From NCBI GenBank assembly GCA_017625275.1, contig JAGALI010000077.1, forward strand, positions 1-6,304: a stretch of DNA of 6,304 bases, written 5' to 3'. The notes beneath the pieces were generated by a model that was given only the letters and a program-made list of their open reading frames with translations, searched no databases and had not been told where the DNA came from. Source of the DNA: Clostridia bacterium (GTDB lineage Bacteria > Bacillota > Clostridia > Oscillospirales > CAG-272). Shown piece by piece: positions 5,530 to 6,304 of the stretch. Positions within the stretch are counted from its first letter, which is position 1, and every line of letters starts with the position of its first letter. The translations under genes and the position numbers were made by a program.

Positions 5530-6304
5530 TTATTTTAATAAAAATTTTTTAAAGACTAAACCAACATATTCAAAAAAGCTCAATTTATGAATATTTTCCG
5601 TGCAAACAATAGCACTTTCTCCAATTTTTTCACCATTCATAAAATATGAGACCTTACCTACCACATCACCATTTTTAACTGGCGCTTCGATATATTCATT
5701 CATCTCAATTTTATGCTCTATTTTTCCTTCTTCTCCTTTGTTAATCAAAGTTTCAAATGAGATAGCCTTCGTAGTAGCAAAATCCACCTTTCCACCATAT
5801 ACCGGAATTTTTTCTGTGGAAATTTCATCATCTAAATAAACAGAATAATTTGCAAAGCCATAATCTAATAGCTTTGCTACCGATGTGTTTCTGGCGTCAG
5901 AGCTTTCTGCGCCCATTATAACAGCTATAAGATGCGTATTTTCTCTTTTTGCAGTAGCACTAATGCAAAAGCCAGCCTTTGAGGTGGATCCTGTTTTAAG
6001 CCCAGTAATGCCTCTATAAAATCTAACTAATCTATTGGTGTTTGTTAAGCCAAACTCACCATTTCTTACTGTATCCATCCAAATAGTAGTATATTCAGTT
6101 ATTTTTTCGTGCTTCAAAAGCTCTCTCGACATCAAGGCTATATCTCGTGCTGTAGTCAAATGATCGCTAGTATCATCATCTAGACCGGTTACATTTTCAA
6201 AATTGGAATTTACCATTCCAAGCTCTTTAGAACGGCAATTCATTGCCTCAACAAACGCCTCTTCACTTCCTGCAACATGCTCTGCTAAGGTAAGTGCCGC
6301 ATCA
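5530..6304 (-). CDS. D-alanyl-D-alanine carboxypeptidase (PBP5/DacF-like), C-terminal part
   Basis: The last 257 residues of a low-molecular-weight penicillin-binding protein; the N-terminus lies beyond the right edge (the frame is open to 6303). These enzymes remove the terminal D-alanine from peptidoglycan stem peptides outside the membrane. The fragment begins DAALTLAEHVAG, the stretch that normally follows the SxN motif, so the SxxK serine and SxN are off-window. It then has MNCRSKELGMVNSNF (21-35), VTGLDDDTSDHLTTARDIA (38-56) and the KTG triad element in GLKTGSTSKAGFC (101-113). From about 165 there is a beta-rich PBP5 C-terminal domain. The last 17 or so residues (LSFFEYVGLVFKKFLLK) look like the amphipathic membrane-anchoring helix of this family. 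The ATG at 6243 is internal. Whether it is the vegetative DacA type or sporulation DacF type cannot be settled here. No clear terminator follows it. Confidence 0.93.
   Translation of the reverse strand, partial: DAALTLAEHVAGSEEAFVEAMNCRSKELGMVNSNFENVTGLDDDTSDHLTTARDIALMSRELLKHEKITEYTTIWMDTVRNGEFGLTNTNRLVRFYRGITGLKTGSTSKAGFCISATAKRENTHLIAVIMGAESSDARNTSVAKLLDYGFANYSVYLDDEISTEKIPVYGGKVDFATTKAISFETLINKGEEGKIEHKIEMNEYIEAPVKNGDVVGKVSYFMNGEKIGESAIVCTENIHKLSFFEYVGLVFKKFLLK

Overview
The window is AT-rich and looks like a chromosomal segment of a low-GC Gram-positive anaerobe in the class Clostridia. The grounds are strong AGGAGG-type ribosome binding sites, a lipoprotein-type solute receptor, a Firmicutes-length glucose-6-phosphate isomerase, and two small proteins (a cysteine-rich protein and a P-loop protein) that resemble conserved, uncharacterised clostridial proteins. 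The genus cannot be told from the sequence alone.

Layout. Positions 1-124 (+) hold the last 40 codons of an open frame that reads as the N-terminus of xylose isomerase (XylA). It stops where the normal protein would continue for about 400 more residues, so it is a broken 5' remnant. Positions 169-2508 (+) are a tightly packed three-gene ABC importer operon: substrate-binding lipoprotein, membrane permease and ATPase, of the nitrate/sulfonate/thiamine-precursor (NMT1/SsuABC-like) class with unknown substrate. The genes overlap by 1 and 14 bases. The operon ends at a perfect 12-bp terminator hairpin whose left arm lies inside the ATPase coding sequence.

The other half is on the minus strand and converges on the importer operon. 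In transcription order it holds the C-terminal part of a D-alanyl-D-alanine carboxypeptidase (running off the right edge), pgi with its own promoter and terminator, a small P-loop NTPase-like protein with its own consensus promoter and terminator, and a cysteine-rich protein with a six-cysteine run. For pgi and the cysteine-rich gene the longest open frame overstates the protein. Ribosome binding sites, plus a promoter or terminator overlapping the extra sequence, place the real starts at 5439 and 3381.

The genes do not form one pathway. The importer feeds an unknown small molecule into the cell, pgi is central glycolysis, the carboxypeptidase trims peptidoglycan, and the two clostridial proteins have no established role. 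No CRISPR array, tRNA, rRNA, insertion sequence or convincing new multi-gene system is visible. The points most worth a second look are the truncated xylA directly ahead of the importer operon (possible promoter capture) and the cysteine-rich/P-loop pair. No stretch longer than 300 bases lacks a gene.
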